Below are positions 25,374 through 37,159 of a DNA stretch of 64,000 nt, one piece after another. Every line of letters begins with the position of its first letter. Positions within the stretch are counted from its first letter, which is position 1. The DNA is taken from positions 2,783,081 through 2,847,080 of the forward strand of contig NC_009012.1 in the NCBI RefSeq assembly GCF_000015865.1, given 5' to 3'. The position numbers and the translations under genes were made by a program. The notes under the pieces were generated by a model. It saw only the letters and a program-made list of their open reading frames with translations, was not told the DNA's origin and searched no databases. This DNA is from Acetivibrio thermocellus ATCC 27405. Its GTDB lineage: Bacteria; Bacillota; Clostridia; Acetivibrionales; Acetivibrionaceae.

Positions 25374-26972
25374 CTAAATTTTTCTTTTTATTATGTTTCT
25401 TTTCCAATTTTCATCGTCAGTTTTTTGATAATCCAGTCTAAAATGCGCCCCACGGCTTTCTTTGCGTTCCAAAGCCGCTTCAATGACAAGCTTTGAAACA
25501 AGAACAATGTTTTGCATTTCAAAGTCGCTTACGCTGTTATTTTTCATATCTTTTATCAATTCGTAGTAATCATCAACCTTTTTCTTTGCTTTTTCAAGTC
25601 CTTCCCTGTCTCTTACTATTCCAACATAGCGGGTCATTGTTTCCTGGATATCCTTTTTAATTTTATTTACATCTATATTTTTTTCCACCCTGTTTGACTT
25701 CACTTTGATACTGACTTTTTGAGGCTCTTTTCGGCTGCCTTCAATTACATTTTCCACCTCTTTGCCTATCTTGCGGCCAAACACCAAACCTTCAAGAAGC
25801 GAATTGCTGGCCAGCCTGTTTGCACCGTGTATTCCATTGCATGCAACTTCACCGCAGGCATAGAAACCTTTTATATTTGTGCGTCCAAACACATCCGTCC
25901 TTATTCCGCCCATACAGTAATGTTCAGCCGGAGCAACGGGAATATAATCTTTGGACATATCTATGCCGTAACTTAAGCATGTGTTGTAAATATTGGGAAA
26001 CCTGTTTTCCAAATATTCCTTTCCTTTGAATGTGATATCCAGATATACATGGTTTGAATTTGTTTTTTGCATTTCATGAAAAATGGATCTTGAAACTATG
26101 TCTCTGGGTGCTAGCTCTTTAAGCTCATGATATTTGGGCATAAACCTTTCGCCTTTAATATTTCTTAATATGGCACCTTCCCCTCTTACCGCCTCGGAAA
26201 TAAGAAAGCTTTTGTTCTCGGGGTGGAAAAGAACCGTGGGATGAAATTGCACAAACTCCAAATCCATGAGCTCCGCACCGGCCCTGTAGGCAAGACCGGC
26301 CCCGTCCCCCGTTGCCACTTCGGGATTTGTTGTGTTGGAGTACAACTGCCCGTATCCTCCTGTTGCACACACCACAACATTTGCTCTGTAAAACACATAG
26401 GAAGAACTATCCTCATGATAGGCCAGTATGCCTTTGCACACATTGTCTTCGGTAATTAAATCTATCGCGGCAACTCTTTCCTTTATTTTAACGTTCTGTT
26501 TCGTTCTCACCACCGATATGAGCTTGTCGCAAACTTCCTTGCCTGTTGTATCCCCGGCATGTATAATCCTGTTTTTGCTGTGAGCCCCTTCCCTCGAGAG
26601 GGCAAGCTCGTCATTGCTTTTTCTGTCGAAATTGACTCCAAATTGGCACAAAGTTTCAATATTTGCCGCAGCCTCGTTAACCAAAACCCACACACTTTCC
26701 TCGTCACACAGGCCTGCTCCGGCATAAATTGTATCCTTAAAATGCAACTCCGGAGAATCACCTTTGTCAAGGGAAACGGCTATTCCTCCCTGGGCAAGAA
26801 CCGAGTTGCTTATTTCAATGGTTTCCTTTGTGAGTATGACAACATCGTATTTTTCAGGTATTTCAAGCGCAGTGTAAACTCCTGCTATTCCGCTGCCTAT
26901 TATAATAACATCATGAAACTCCGTAGGCAGCTCATCTGTGTCAAAATCCACCAAATATCTGTTCTCATCCAA
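25374..26972 (-). CDS. nadB: L-aspartate oxidase
   Basis: 532 residues. The N-terminal FAD-binding dinucleotide fold is seen at VIIIGSGIAGVYTALEIP (about 24-41). LAQGGIAVSLD and HSKNRIIHAGDTTGKEV are active-site and FAD-contact motifs of the succinate dehydrogenase/aspartate oxidase family. EHYCMGGIRTDVFGRT, GEVACNGIHGANRLASNSLLEG and the helical C-terminal domain complete it. It oxidises L-aspartate to iminoaspartate, which NadA condenses with dihydroxyacetone phosphate. In an anaerobe fumarate is the likely electron acceptor (family knowledge). A hairpin separates it from nadA, so its level may be partly uncoupled. Confidence 0.96.
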   Translation of the reverse strand: MDENRYLVDFDTDELPTEFHDVIIIGSGIAGVYTALEIPEKYDVVILTKETIEISNSVLAQGGIAVSLDKGDSPELHFKDTIYAGAGLCDEESVWVLVNEAAANIETLCQFGVNFDRKSNDELALSREGAHSKNRIIHAGDTTGKEVCDKLISVVRTKQNVKIKERVAAIDLITEDNVCKGILAYHEDSSSYVFYRANVVVCATGGYGQLYSNTTNPEVATGDGAGLAYRAGAELMDLEFVQFHPTVLFHPENKSFLISEAVRGEGAILRNIKGERFMPKYHELKELAPRDIVSRSIFHEMQKTNSNHVYLDITFKGKEYLENRFPNIYNTCLSYGIDMSKDYIPVAPAEHYCMGGIRTDVFGRTNIKGFYACGEVACNGIHGANRLASNSLLEGLVFGRKIGKEVENVIEGSRKEPQKVSIKVKSNRVEKNIDVNKIKKDIQETMTRYVGIVRDREGLEKAKKKVDDYYELIKDMKNNSVSDFEMQNIVLVSKLVIEAALERKESRGAHFRLDYQKTDDENWKRNIIKRKI

Positions 26973-27063
26973 AATTCATTATTCCTCCTCTACGTGATTA
27001 CACTTGTTATAACATACATTATTACATTTATTTTAGTAATTGTATTTATTTTACATCAAAATA

Positions 27064-27102
27064 AAGGCTCCGGACAAACACATCCAAAAACCTCGGAGCC
27101 TT
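27064..27102 (-). terminator. Possible attenuator between nadA and nadB
   Basis: AAGGCTCCG (27064-27072) and CGGAGCCTT (27094-27102) form a nine-bp stem with a 21-base loop, 28 bp past the nadA stop codon. On the minus strand it is followed by TTTATTTTG. It could be a leaky terminator that lowers nadBC relative to nadA. Confidence 0.55.
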
Positions 27103-27129
27103 AAATTCAACCACTGAAACAAACATAAA

Positions 27130-28044
27130 TCAGCCAATCCGGATCATTCTGTCCAGAGCTTTTTTGGCCTTCAATCTTATATTTTCATCAAGTTTTATTT
27201 CATATTTCATTTCTTTTAACGCATTGTACACGCTTTCCAAAGTGGTTTTCTTCATATTTGGACATATCAGTCCCTGAGAGAGCAGATAGAAAGTTTTGTC
27301 CGGATTATCTCTCTTAAGTTTGTACAAGACTCCCATCTCAGTGCCTATAATAAACTTTGAATGTTCGGATTTTTCGGCAAAGTCAATTATCTGCTTGGTA
27401 CTGCCGACAAAATCCGCTTCTTCACAGACTTCTTTCCGGCACTCCGGATGCACAAGCACAAGAGCGTCAGGATGAATTTTCTTAATTTCCCTGACCTGCT
27501 CGACGCTTATTCTGTGATGCGTGATACAATAACCTTCCCATAAAATTATGTTTTTTTCCGGAACCTTCTCAGCAACATAGCTGCCCAAATTTTTGTCGGG
27601 GACAAACAATATGTCCTTTTCAGGAATCGATTTTACAACCTCAACGGCGTTTGACGACGTACAGCATATATCGCTTTCGGCCTTTACCTCCGCGGATGAA
27701 TTGACATAACAAACAACAACTGCTCCGGGATACTTTTTCTTTGCCTCCCTTAAAGCATCAGCCGTTATCATGTCGGCCATAGGACAGCCGGCATCAATCT
27801 CCGCAAGCAATACTGTTTTTGACGGCGAAAGTATTTTTGCGCTCTCCGCCATAAAATGAACGCCGCAAAAAACAATAACATCTTTGTCATTATTGGCGCA
27901 GTACCTGCTTAGTGCCAGTGAATCGCCAATTACATCCGCTATTTCCTGAACTTCGTCATTTTGATAATTATGGGCCACTATTACGGCATTTTTTTCTTCT
28001 TTCAGTTGTTTTATTCTTTCCTTCAACTCATTCCTATCCAACAT
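27130..28044 (-). CDS. nadA: Quinolinate synthase A
   Basis: 304 residues, the usual length. The three iron-sulfur ligands are placed as in characterised enzymes: Cys87 ([12 protein letters not shown]), Cys173 (WEGYCITHH) and Cys261 ([14 protein letters not shown]). [15 protein letters not shown] and [14 protein letters not shown] are substrate-pocket motifs. The [4Fe-4S] enzyme condenses iminoaspartate with dihydroxyacetone phosphate to quinolinate. It is the first gene of the nad operon; AGGTAGG precedes the ATG. Upstream, GCCTGTT and AACAGGC form an inverted repeat at 28113-28139 that might be an operator. No gene for the usual regulator NiaR is next door. Confidence 0.96.
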   Translation of the reverse strand: MLDRNELKERIKQLKEEKNAVIVAHNYQNDEVQEIADVIGDSLALSRYCANNDKDVIVFCGVHFMAESAKILSPSKTVLLAEIDAGCPMADMITADALREAKKKYPGAVVVCYVNSSAEVKAESDICCTSSNAVEVVKSIPEKDILFVPDKNLGSYVAEKVPEKNIILWEGYCITHHRISVEQVREIKKIHPDALVLVHPECRKEVCEEADFVGSTKQIIDFAEKSEHSKFIIGTEMGVLYKLKRDNPDKTFYLLSQGLICPNMKKTTLESVYNALKEMKYEIKLDENIRLKAKKALDRMIRIG

Positions 28045-28112
28045 AATTACCTACCTGTAAAGTTAGTTGAAATACTTTTAATAGAATACTTTTAATAATT
28101 TTAATACTTTAG

Positions 28113-28139
28113 GCCTGTTTTGTAAAGGAGATAACAGGC
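28113..28139. promoter_or_regulatory. Inverted repeat upstream of nadA
   Basis: GCCTGTT (28113-28119) and AACAGGC (28133-28139) flank 13 bases, about 70 bp upstream of nadA and 92 bp upstream of the divergent lipoprotein -35 box. It could be a repressor operator of the nad genes or a leader hairpin. The spacing does not match a clear NiaR site from memory. Confidence 0.35.
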
Positions 28140-28230
28140 AAAATAAATCAAAATGCTTATTTGTATTTATGCATTTATTTATGTATTAATCTTAATTTAT
28201 GTATTAATCCGAATGGAAATCAAGAAAGAG

Positions 28231-28260
28231 TTGACAAAATAAGAAACTCAGTGGTAATAT
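28231..28260 (+). promoter_or_regulatory. Sigma-A-type promoter of the lipoprotein gene
   Basis: TTGACA (28231-28236) and TAATAT (28255-28260) with an 18-bp spacer lie 52 bp upstream of the lipoprotein ATG. Two copies of ATTTATGTATTAATC (28177-28191 and 28195-28209) precede it. Confidence 0.65.
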
Positions 28261-28311
28261 CCTTTTATGCATTTTTCAGCAAAATACAACAATACAAAGG
28301 GGAGTTAAATC

Positions 28312-29484
28312 ATGAAAAAAATTAAATTTATGTTTTTAGTTGGAACTATTTTGTTGGCAATGTTTATGTTTACAGGCTGCGGTTCCACAACAGTTGACCT
28401 CAACAAATATATGACAATTGAAGTAACCGGATATGATTCCAGGGGAACTGCAAAATATACTTTTGACCGTAAATCTTTCATCGAAGACTATTCCGACAAA
28501 ATAAAAATCAATTCAAAGAAAAGCAGTGATACAGCTTCCCTGGGTCTGATGCTCGGTATGTCACCGGCGGAATTATTGTTGGACTCATGTGTAAAATATG
28601 AACTTGACAAATCAAAAGAACTTAGCAATGGGGATGTTGTTACTTTAAAATGGAATTGCGAAGATAATTTGACCAAAGAAAATTTTAACGTAAAATTAAA
28701 ATATTCCGATATAAAGCACAAGGTATCAGAACTAAAAGAAGTTGATAAATTCAATCCGTTCGATTATGTTGAGGTCAGTTTTTCGGGAATATCCCCAAAT
28801 GTTAAAGTAACCATAACCCCAAATTATGAACAGCCGGAAATGCAATATATTAGCTTTTCGGCAGATAAAGATTCCCGTTTGAAAAACGGTGACACAATTA
28901 CCGTAACCGCTTTGATTTCAAAATCGAACGAGGAAAAACTTGCCGAAAAGTTTGGAAAAATTCCCGGAGTAACCAAAAAAGAATATACGGTGGAATCTCT
29001 GCCCTATTATGTTACAAAAGTGGATGAAATTCCATCGGATACTATGGATAAAATAATTTCGCACGGTGAGTCCGTATTCAGATCTTATGTGGAAAGAAAA
29101 TGGGCCAAACCCGAAAATCTTATTGACGTTGAATATATCGGCAATTACTTTTTGGTTGACAAAAACCCTTGGTGGATTTCTTCCTATACTGAATTGTACA
29201 TGGTCTACAAAATTTCAGCAGTAAATCCGGAACCTGAACAGCCTATCGAGTTTTACTACTATGTATGTTATTCTGACATAACCGCATCCGCCGACGGTAC
29301 TTGTACTGTTAATTTTGATGACTGTAAAGTACCTCAAGATGGCCTTTTCACATCCGAATCATTTAAAGTCGGCAAATATAAATATATGGGATATGAAACT
29401 TTGGACGCACTTTTCAACAATTGCATAGTGCCTAAGATAAACAAGTATGAATATACTTCAACAATTAAAAACGCTGAACAATAG
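28312..29484 (+). CDS. Lipoprotein of unknown function
   Basis: The 390-residue protein starts with a short basic n-region, a hydrophobic core and a lipobox ending MFTGC, with the modified cysteine at residue 23. It should therefore be lipid-anchored outside the membrane. The mature part has at least two beta-rich segments that begin similarly: YMTIEVTGYDSRGTAKYTFD near 35 and FDYVEVSFSGISPNVKVTI near 145. Each precedes a stretch with D/N-G-D and V-T, which suggests tandem immunoglobulin-like repeats. The C-terminal 140 residues are unlike anything I recognise. AAAGGGGAG is a strong ribosome site, and it has its own promoter and terminator. Function not assigned. Confidence 0.85.
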   Translation: MKKIKFMFLVGTILLAMFMFTGCGSTTVDLNKYMTIEVTGYDSRGTAKYTFDRKSFIEDYSDKIKINSKKSSDTASLGLMLGMSPAELLLDSCVKYELDKSKELSNGDVVTLKWNCEDNLTKENFNVKLKYSDIKHKVSELKEVDKFNPFDYVEVSFSGISPNVKVTITPNYEQPEMQYISFSADKDSRLKNGDTITVTALISKSNEEKLAEKFGKIPGVTKKEYTVESLPYYVTKVDEIPSDTMDKIISHGESVFRSYVERKWAKPENLIDVEYIGNYFLVDKNPWWISSYTELYMVYKISAVNPEPEQPIEFYYYVCYSDITASADGTCTVNFDDCKVPQDGLFTSESFKVGKYKYMGYETLDALFNNCIVPKINKYEYTSTIKNAEQ

Positions 29485-29515
29485 ATAAACAATAGATGGA
29501 CAAAACATATAATTT

Positions 29516-29550
29516 AACAGGCACTCTTCATTTTGAGGAGTGCCTGTTTA
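29516..29550. terminator. Bidirectional terminator between lipoprotein and agrB genes
   Basis: AACAGGCACTC (29516-29526) pairs with GAGTGCCTGTT (29538-29548), an 11-bp stem followed by T-rich sequence on the plus strand. The stem overlaps the last codons of the convergent agrB-like gene, so that gene ends inside its own hairpin. Confidence 0.8.
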
Positions 29551-30181
29551 TATCATTTTTTACCGAATCCATGCCCTTCTCAATCATTTTAAAAAATCTT
29601 ATTCCTGCAGGTGTTATTGAAAAGACTTCTAAAATCACTCCCAGGCAAAGTGCCAGCACAAACATATTTTGCTTGAAATAAACCAAAGTCAGACTCAAAA
29701 CAAGCCAAATTACAATATAAATCATTGACAGTATCCTAAACTTTTTGATTTCTTTTTTGTCGGTAATCGGTCTGTTCGGATTATCGGCAGGAGCCCATTT
29801 TATGAGAGAAGCTGATGAAAAGACAAATGATAGTACTACGATCGCTATTAACGAAATTTGATTCAACATATGAGCTGTATATTTGGAAATCAGTGCCGCA
29901 AGAATAATCATACCCAAAGAGGCCGCTATACATTTTCCGTATGTCTTCATATGGTATCCCCCGGCAATTGACCTTAGTATTACAAATGCCGCTACTATCG
30001 TCAAAGCCGGAAGCATTGTACCGGTTATAAAGGCCAACAGCAGAAGTAACAAGCCTTTAAACAGCGCACCTATCACAATCTGAAAGCCATAGTAGTAAAC
30101 CCTTCTGCTTTCATGATTGCCATTCATCTGCCTCATTAAGTAGTCGGCACTCTTGTATGATAAAGCATTAATGAACCTCAT
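29528..30181 (-). CDS. AgrB-like accessory gene regulator membrane protease
   Basis: 217 residues with about six hydrophobic segments. The AgrB signature is complete: RSIAGGYHMKTYGKCIA (about 70-86) with catalytic His77 and Cys84. AgrB cleaves and cyclises the AgrD precursor into a thiolactone or lactone autoinducing peptide. GGGGAG precedes the ATG. No AgrD-like small ORF was found on the minus strand downstream, where only about 40 bp remain before the convergent lipoprotein gene. None was found upstream to the 5S rRNA either. It is therefore an orphan AgrB in this window, and its peptide substrate must lie elsewhere or be atypical. Confidence 0.85.
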   Translation of the reverse strand: MRFINALSYKSADYLMRQMNGNHESRRVYYYGFQIVIGALFKGLLLLLLAFITGTMLPALTIVAAFVILRSIAGGYHMKTYGKCIAASLGMIILAALISKYTAHMLNQISLIAIVVLSFVFSSASLIKWAPADNPNRPITDKKEIKKFRILSMIYIVIWLVLSLTLVYFKQNMFVLALCLGVILEVFSITPAGIRFFKMIEKGMDSVKNDINRHSSK

Positions 30182-30293
30182 TCCATCAACTCCCCTCTTT
30201 TTTCTTCATATATAAATTATACTATATAAATGAAATATCTTCCATTATTATTTTTTGATATAAAATTTTTGATATAATAAAATTTTTGATATA

Positions 30294-30329
30294 AAAAACA
30301 AAGCCCTACGGAACAACCGTAAGGCTTTG
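30294..30329 (-). terminator. rRNA operon terminator
   Basis: CAAAGCC-C-TACGG pairs with CCGTA-A-GGCTTTG around AACAA, and the minus strand then runs into six T residues. It lies directly past the 5S gene. Three copies of AAATTTTTGATATA-like sequence (30250-30295) follow on the AT-rich side. Confidence 0.92.
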
Positions 30330-30337
30330 ATATTAAA

Positions 30338-30453
30338 TCTGGCAGCGACCTACTTTCCCAGGACGTCTCCATCCTAGTATCATCGGCACTGAGAAGCTTA
30401 ACTACCGTGTTCGGAATGGGAACGGGTGTTTCCTTCTCGTTATTGCCACCAGA
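30338..30453 (-). rRNA. rrf: 5S ribosomal RNA
   Basis: About 116 nt with complementary ends (TCTGGTGGC and GTCGCTGCCAGA) and the conserved internal segment CCGAACACGG. It is the last gene of the rRNA operon, 91 bp after the 23S gene. Ends are estimated from pairing and may be off by a base or two. Confidence 0.93.
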
Positions 30454-30544
30454 ATATTGTTATCTTCACACCTTCAAAGATATATAATGCTTAAAGCAAG
30501 ACTTTCCTTCTATCCCATTAAGACTTCCAAAAGACCTCTTTCTT

Positions 30545-33450
<2,906 letters not shown>

Positions 33451-33649
33451 TCAGGTCCTTTCCTTTGGTCCTCCTTAAAGTGATGTCTTTTCACCATCTT
33501 AATGAGATCCTAAGAGTCACTTGCATCCCGGTCACTTCTTTAAGCTTCCGGTCATGCCTGTTACCCTTTTCTCATCTTGCTTTACAGCATTATATATTTT
33601 TCAAGGTGCAATCTTTTTCGGAACACAGGCTATCGCCTGTATCCCGAAC

Positions 33650-33725
33650 TGGTGGAGATGAGGAGAATCGAACTCCTGACCCCCTGCTTGCAAGGCAGGT
33701 GCTCTCCCAGCTGAGCTACACCCCC
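33650..33725 (-). tRNA. tRNA-Ala (anticodon TGC)
   Basis: 76 nt including encoded CCA. The acceptor stem starts GGGGGTG, the D-loop contains AGCTCAGCTGGGAGAGC, the anticodon loop is CTTGCAAG, and the T-loop is GTTCGAATC. It is the only tRNA in the 16S-23S spacer; there is no tRNA-Ile here. Confidence 0.97.
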
Positions 33726-33826
33726 ACGCCTTTCAAAGCCGACATAGGCTTTGAAAACTAAACAGTGTAAGAGATTGAACCCGACCGACCTGGAATATAT
33801 GATACCCACCGTAGTATCATTATACT

Positions 33827-35360
<1,534 letters not shown>

Positions 35361-35508
35361 AAGTTCAAACTTTTATTAGATAGCCTCTTCCGGCTCTAAT
35401 CTCTTATCTCAAATTCTTTGACGAGTTCAATCGCTTCTTACACTGTTCACTTTTCAAAGTCCATATCGCTTCTTTCATAACTTTCGCGCTTCGTTCCCTC
35501 AGCGCGAC
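35361..35508 (-). promoter_or_regulatory. rRNA operon leader
   Basis: The leader between the predicted start (near 35508) and the 16S gene contains a GC-rich hairpin, GTCGCGCT...AGCGCGAAAG (35490-35510), near the start. A segment, CTTTGAAAAGTGAACAGTGT, resembles the 16S-23S spacer side and may pair for RNase III processing. No clear boxA was identified. Confidence 0.5.
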
Positions 35509-35514
35509 TTTTAT

Positions 35515-35543
35515 ATGTTATCATGCTGTCTTTACTTTGTCAA
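35515..35543 (-). promoter_or_regulatory. rRNA operon promoter
   Basis: TTGACA (35543-35538), 17-bp spacer, TAACAT (35520-35515) on the minus strand, preceded by an AT-rich region with A/T runs (35550-35580) that may act as an UP element. Confidence 0.85.
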
Positions 35544-35639
35544 GACTTTTTTTAATTTTTTGTGTCACGTTTTTCAATTGTCCTTACTCTTGGCTTCAAG
35601 CAACTCTTAGTTGCAAGCAACAGCTTTAATAATATATCA

Positions 35640-35989
35640 TCTGATATGACTTCATTTCAACTGCACAGAATACTCGTTTTACATAACTATTTTAATTTAT
35701 ATGTTGTTTTCTTATGTATGCTTTAGTATATTACTTTATCATCAACTTTTCTTTTACTATGGGCCTGTGTCCTTTGATATTATAAAGCAACTGTACAGAG
35801 GATAAATATAGTGCTAAACTATTAATGAACCAAACACACTGTATAGTTTATGGTTAAAATATAAATTGCACTGTTTTCAAAAAAACTTTTATTTTTGGCA
35901 AAAGTGCCGTAAACTATGTATTGTAAAACTATATGAACCATATGAAGCATCCGTTTTAATATATTCATTATTTACGGGGAGTTGTTAAC
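35640..35989. other. Non-coding region upstream of the yfbR-like gene
   Basis: AT-rich, no ORF. It contains several scattered TAAACTAT-like words (near 35815, 35848 in reverse, 35911 and 35926) that might be operator half-sites. No convincing promoter or structure was found. Confidence 0.3.
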
Positions 35990-36607
35990 ATGGAAAACCT
36001 GACAAACAAAGCAAATAATAAAATGACAGGCAGTTCTCACTTTCTTGCCTTTTTATTCAGAATGAAATACATAAACCGGTGGAGCCTCATGAGAAACACC
36101 GAAGTGGAGAACATTGCCGAACACAGCCTCCAGGTGGCAATGATTGCCCACTTGCTGGCCACAATTAAAAACAAATATTACGGCGGCAATATAGATCCAA
36201 ATTATACTGCCGTTCTTGCAATTTATCACGATTCCAGCGAAATAATCACCGGAGACATGCCCACACCTGTCAAATATTTTAATCCGGAGCTTAAAGAAGC
36301 TTATAAAAACGTGGAATACATTGCAAACCAGAAAATCGTGTCTATGCTTCCCGAAGATTTCAAAGGAATTTATGAAAATATTTTTTTCCACAATGAAAGC
36401 GAAGAATGGGCCATAGTAAAGGCTGCCGACAAACTGGCGGCGTATATAAAATGTATCGAAGAGGAGAAAGCCGGCAATAAAGAGTTTGTAAAGGCCAGGG
36501 AAACCATAGCCAAAGCCATCGATGCTATAGACAGGCCGGAAGTAAAGTATTTTATGGATGTATTTATGAAAAGCTTCTCTCTTACTTTGGATGAACTGGA
36601 ATATTAA
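35990..36607 (+). CDS. HD-domain 5'-nucleotidase, YfbR-like
   Basis: 205 residues. The HD metal-binding residues are visible: H in ENIAEHSLQVAMIAH (about 41-55), the HD pair in LAIYHDSSEIITGDMPTP (about 75-92), and the downstream D in VKAADKLAAYIKCIEEE (about 143-159). This order and spacing match YfbR, a metal-dependent 5'-deoxynucleotidase that hydrolyses dNMPs and helps balance nucleotide pools. GGGGAG lies nine bases before the ATG. It stands alone between the rRNA operon and the cellulase gene, transcribed toward oriC. Confidence 0.85.
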   Translation: MENLTNKANNKMTGSSHFLAFLFRMKYINRWSLMRNTEVENIAEHSLQVAMIAHLLATIKNKYYGGNIDPNYTAVLAIYHDSSEIITGDMPTPVKYFNPELKEAYKNVEYIANQKIVSMLPEDFKGIYENIFFHNESEEWAIVKAADKLAAYIKCIEEEKAGNKEFVKARETIAKAIDAIDRPEVKYFMDVFMKSFSLTLDELEY

Positions 36608-37088
36608 TATATTCCGTGTATTACACTTCGTATGCCGGTATATTTTACAATATTTTTTCATTTTCAGCTCCCTCAAAAATTTTTTCCCTTTCGAATATAT
36701 ATAGGTAAATAATATAATAAATAGTATAATATTTATGTGATATACTTTTTACGTTTATTTGGTACGGGGTACGGGGTATGCATTGTTGTATTTTTTAATT
36801 TATCAGAATTTATCCGAGAAATTAATATATCACAACCTTCATATAATACATCCTGCTCTTTCGCAATAAGAAGCACCACTTAAAAAAAATTTCCTTAATA
36901 GAAAGTATTCCAGCTCTATTTGTCTACAAACATAAAAAAACAATATGCAACGAACTTGCCGGGCATTACACTGGATATGCCTTTTTCTGTCCTAATCTGA
37001 TTTAAATAACTTTTTTTGGGAGGTGGCAAAGCAGACATCAGCCGGAAAATTTTAAAACAAATTATATAAAAAAATTTTCAAGGGGAGT
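36608..37088. other. Intergenic region upstream of the cellulase gene
   Basis: No ORF of interest. An AT-rich half (36690-36760) with several TATAAT-like words is followed by a short tandem repeat of GGTACGG at 36761-36775. The 3' part is the presumed leader and contains AAGGGGAG at 37080-37087. No promoter could be fixed. Confidence 0.4.
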
Positions 37089-37159
37089 GTGAAAACCGGA
37101 TATGAAAACTGGCTTTTAAACAGTAAAAAAAAGTACAGGTTATCTTTCTGATAATCTGT

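Noticed and set aside
36921-36954. SigI-type alternative promoter upstream of the cellulase gene (CTACAAA ... CGAA)
   Set aside because: The spacing of about 20 bases is too long and the match too weak to claim.
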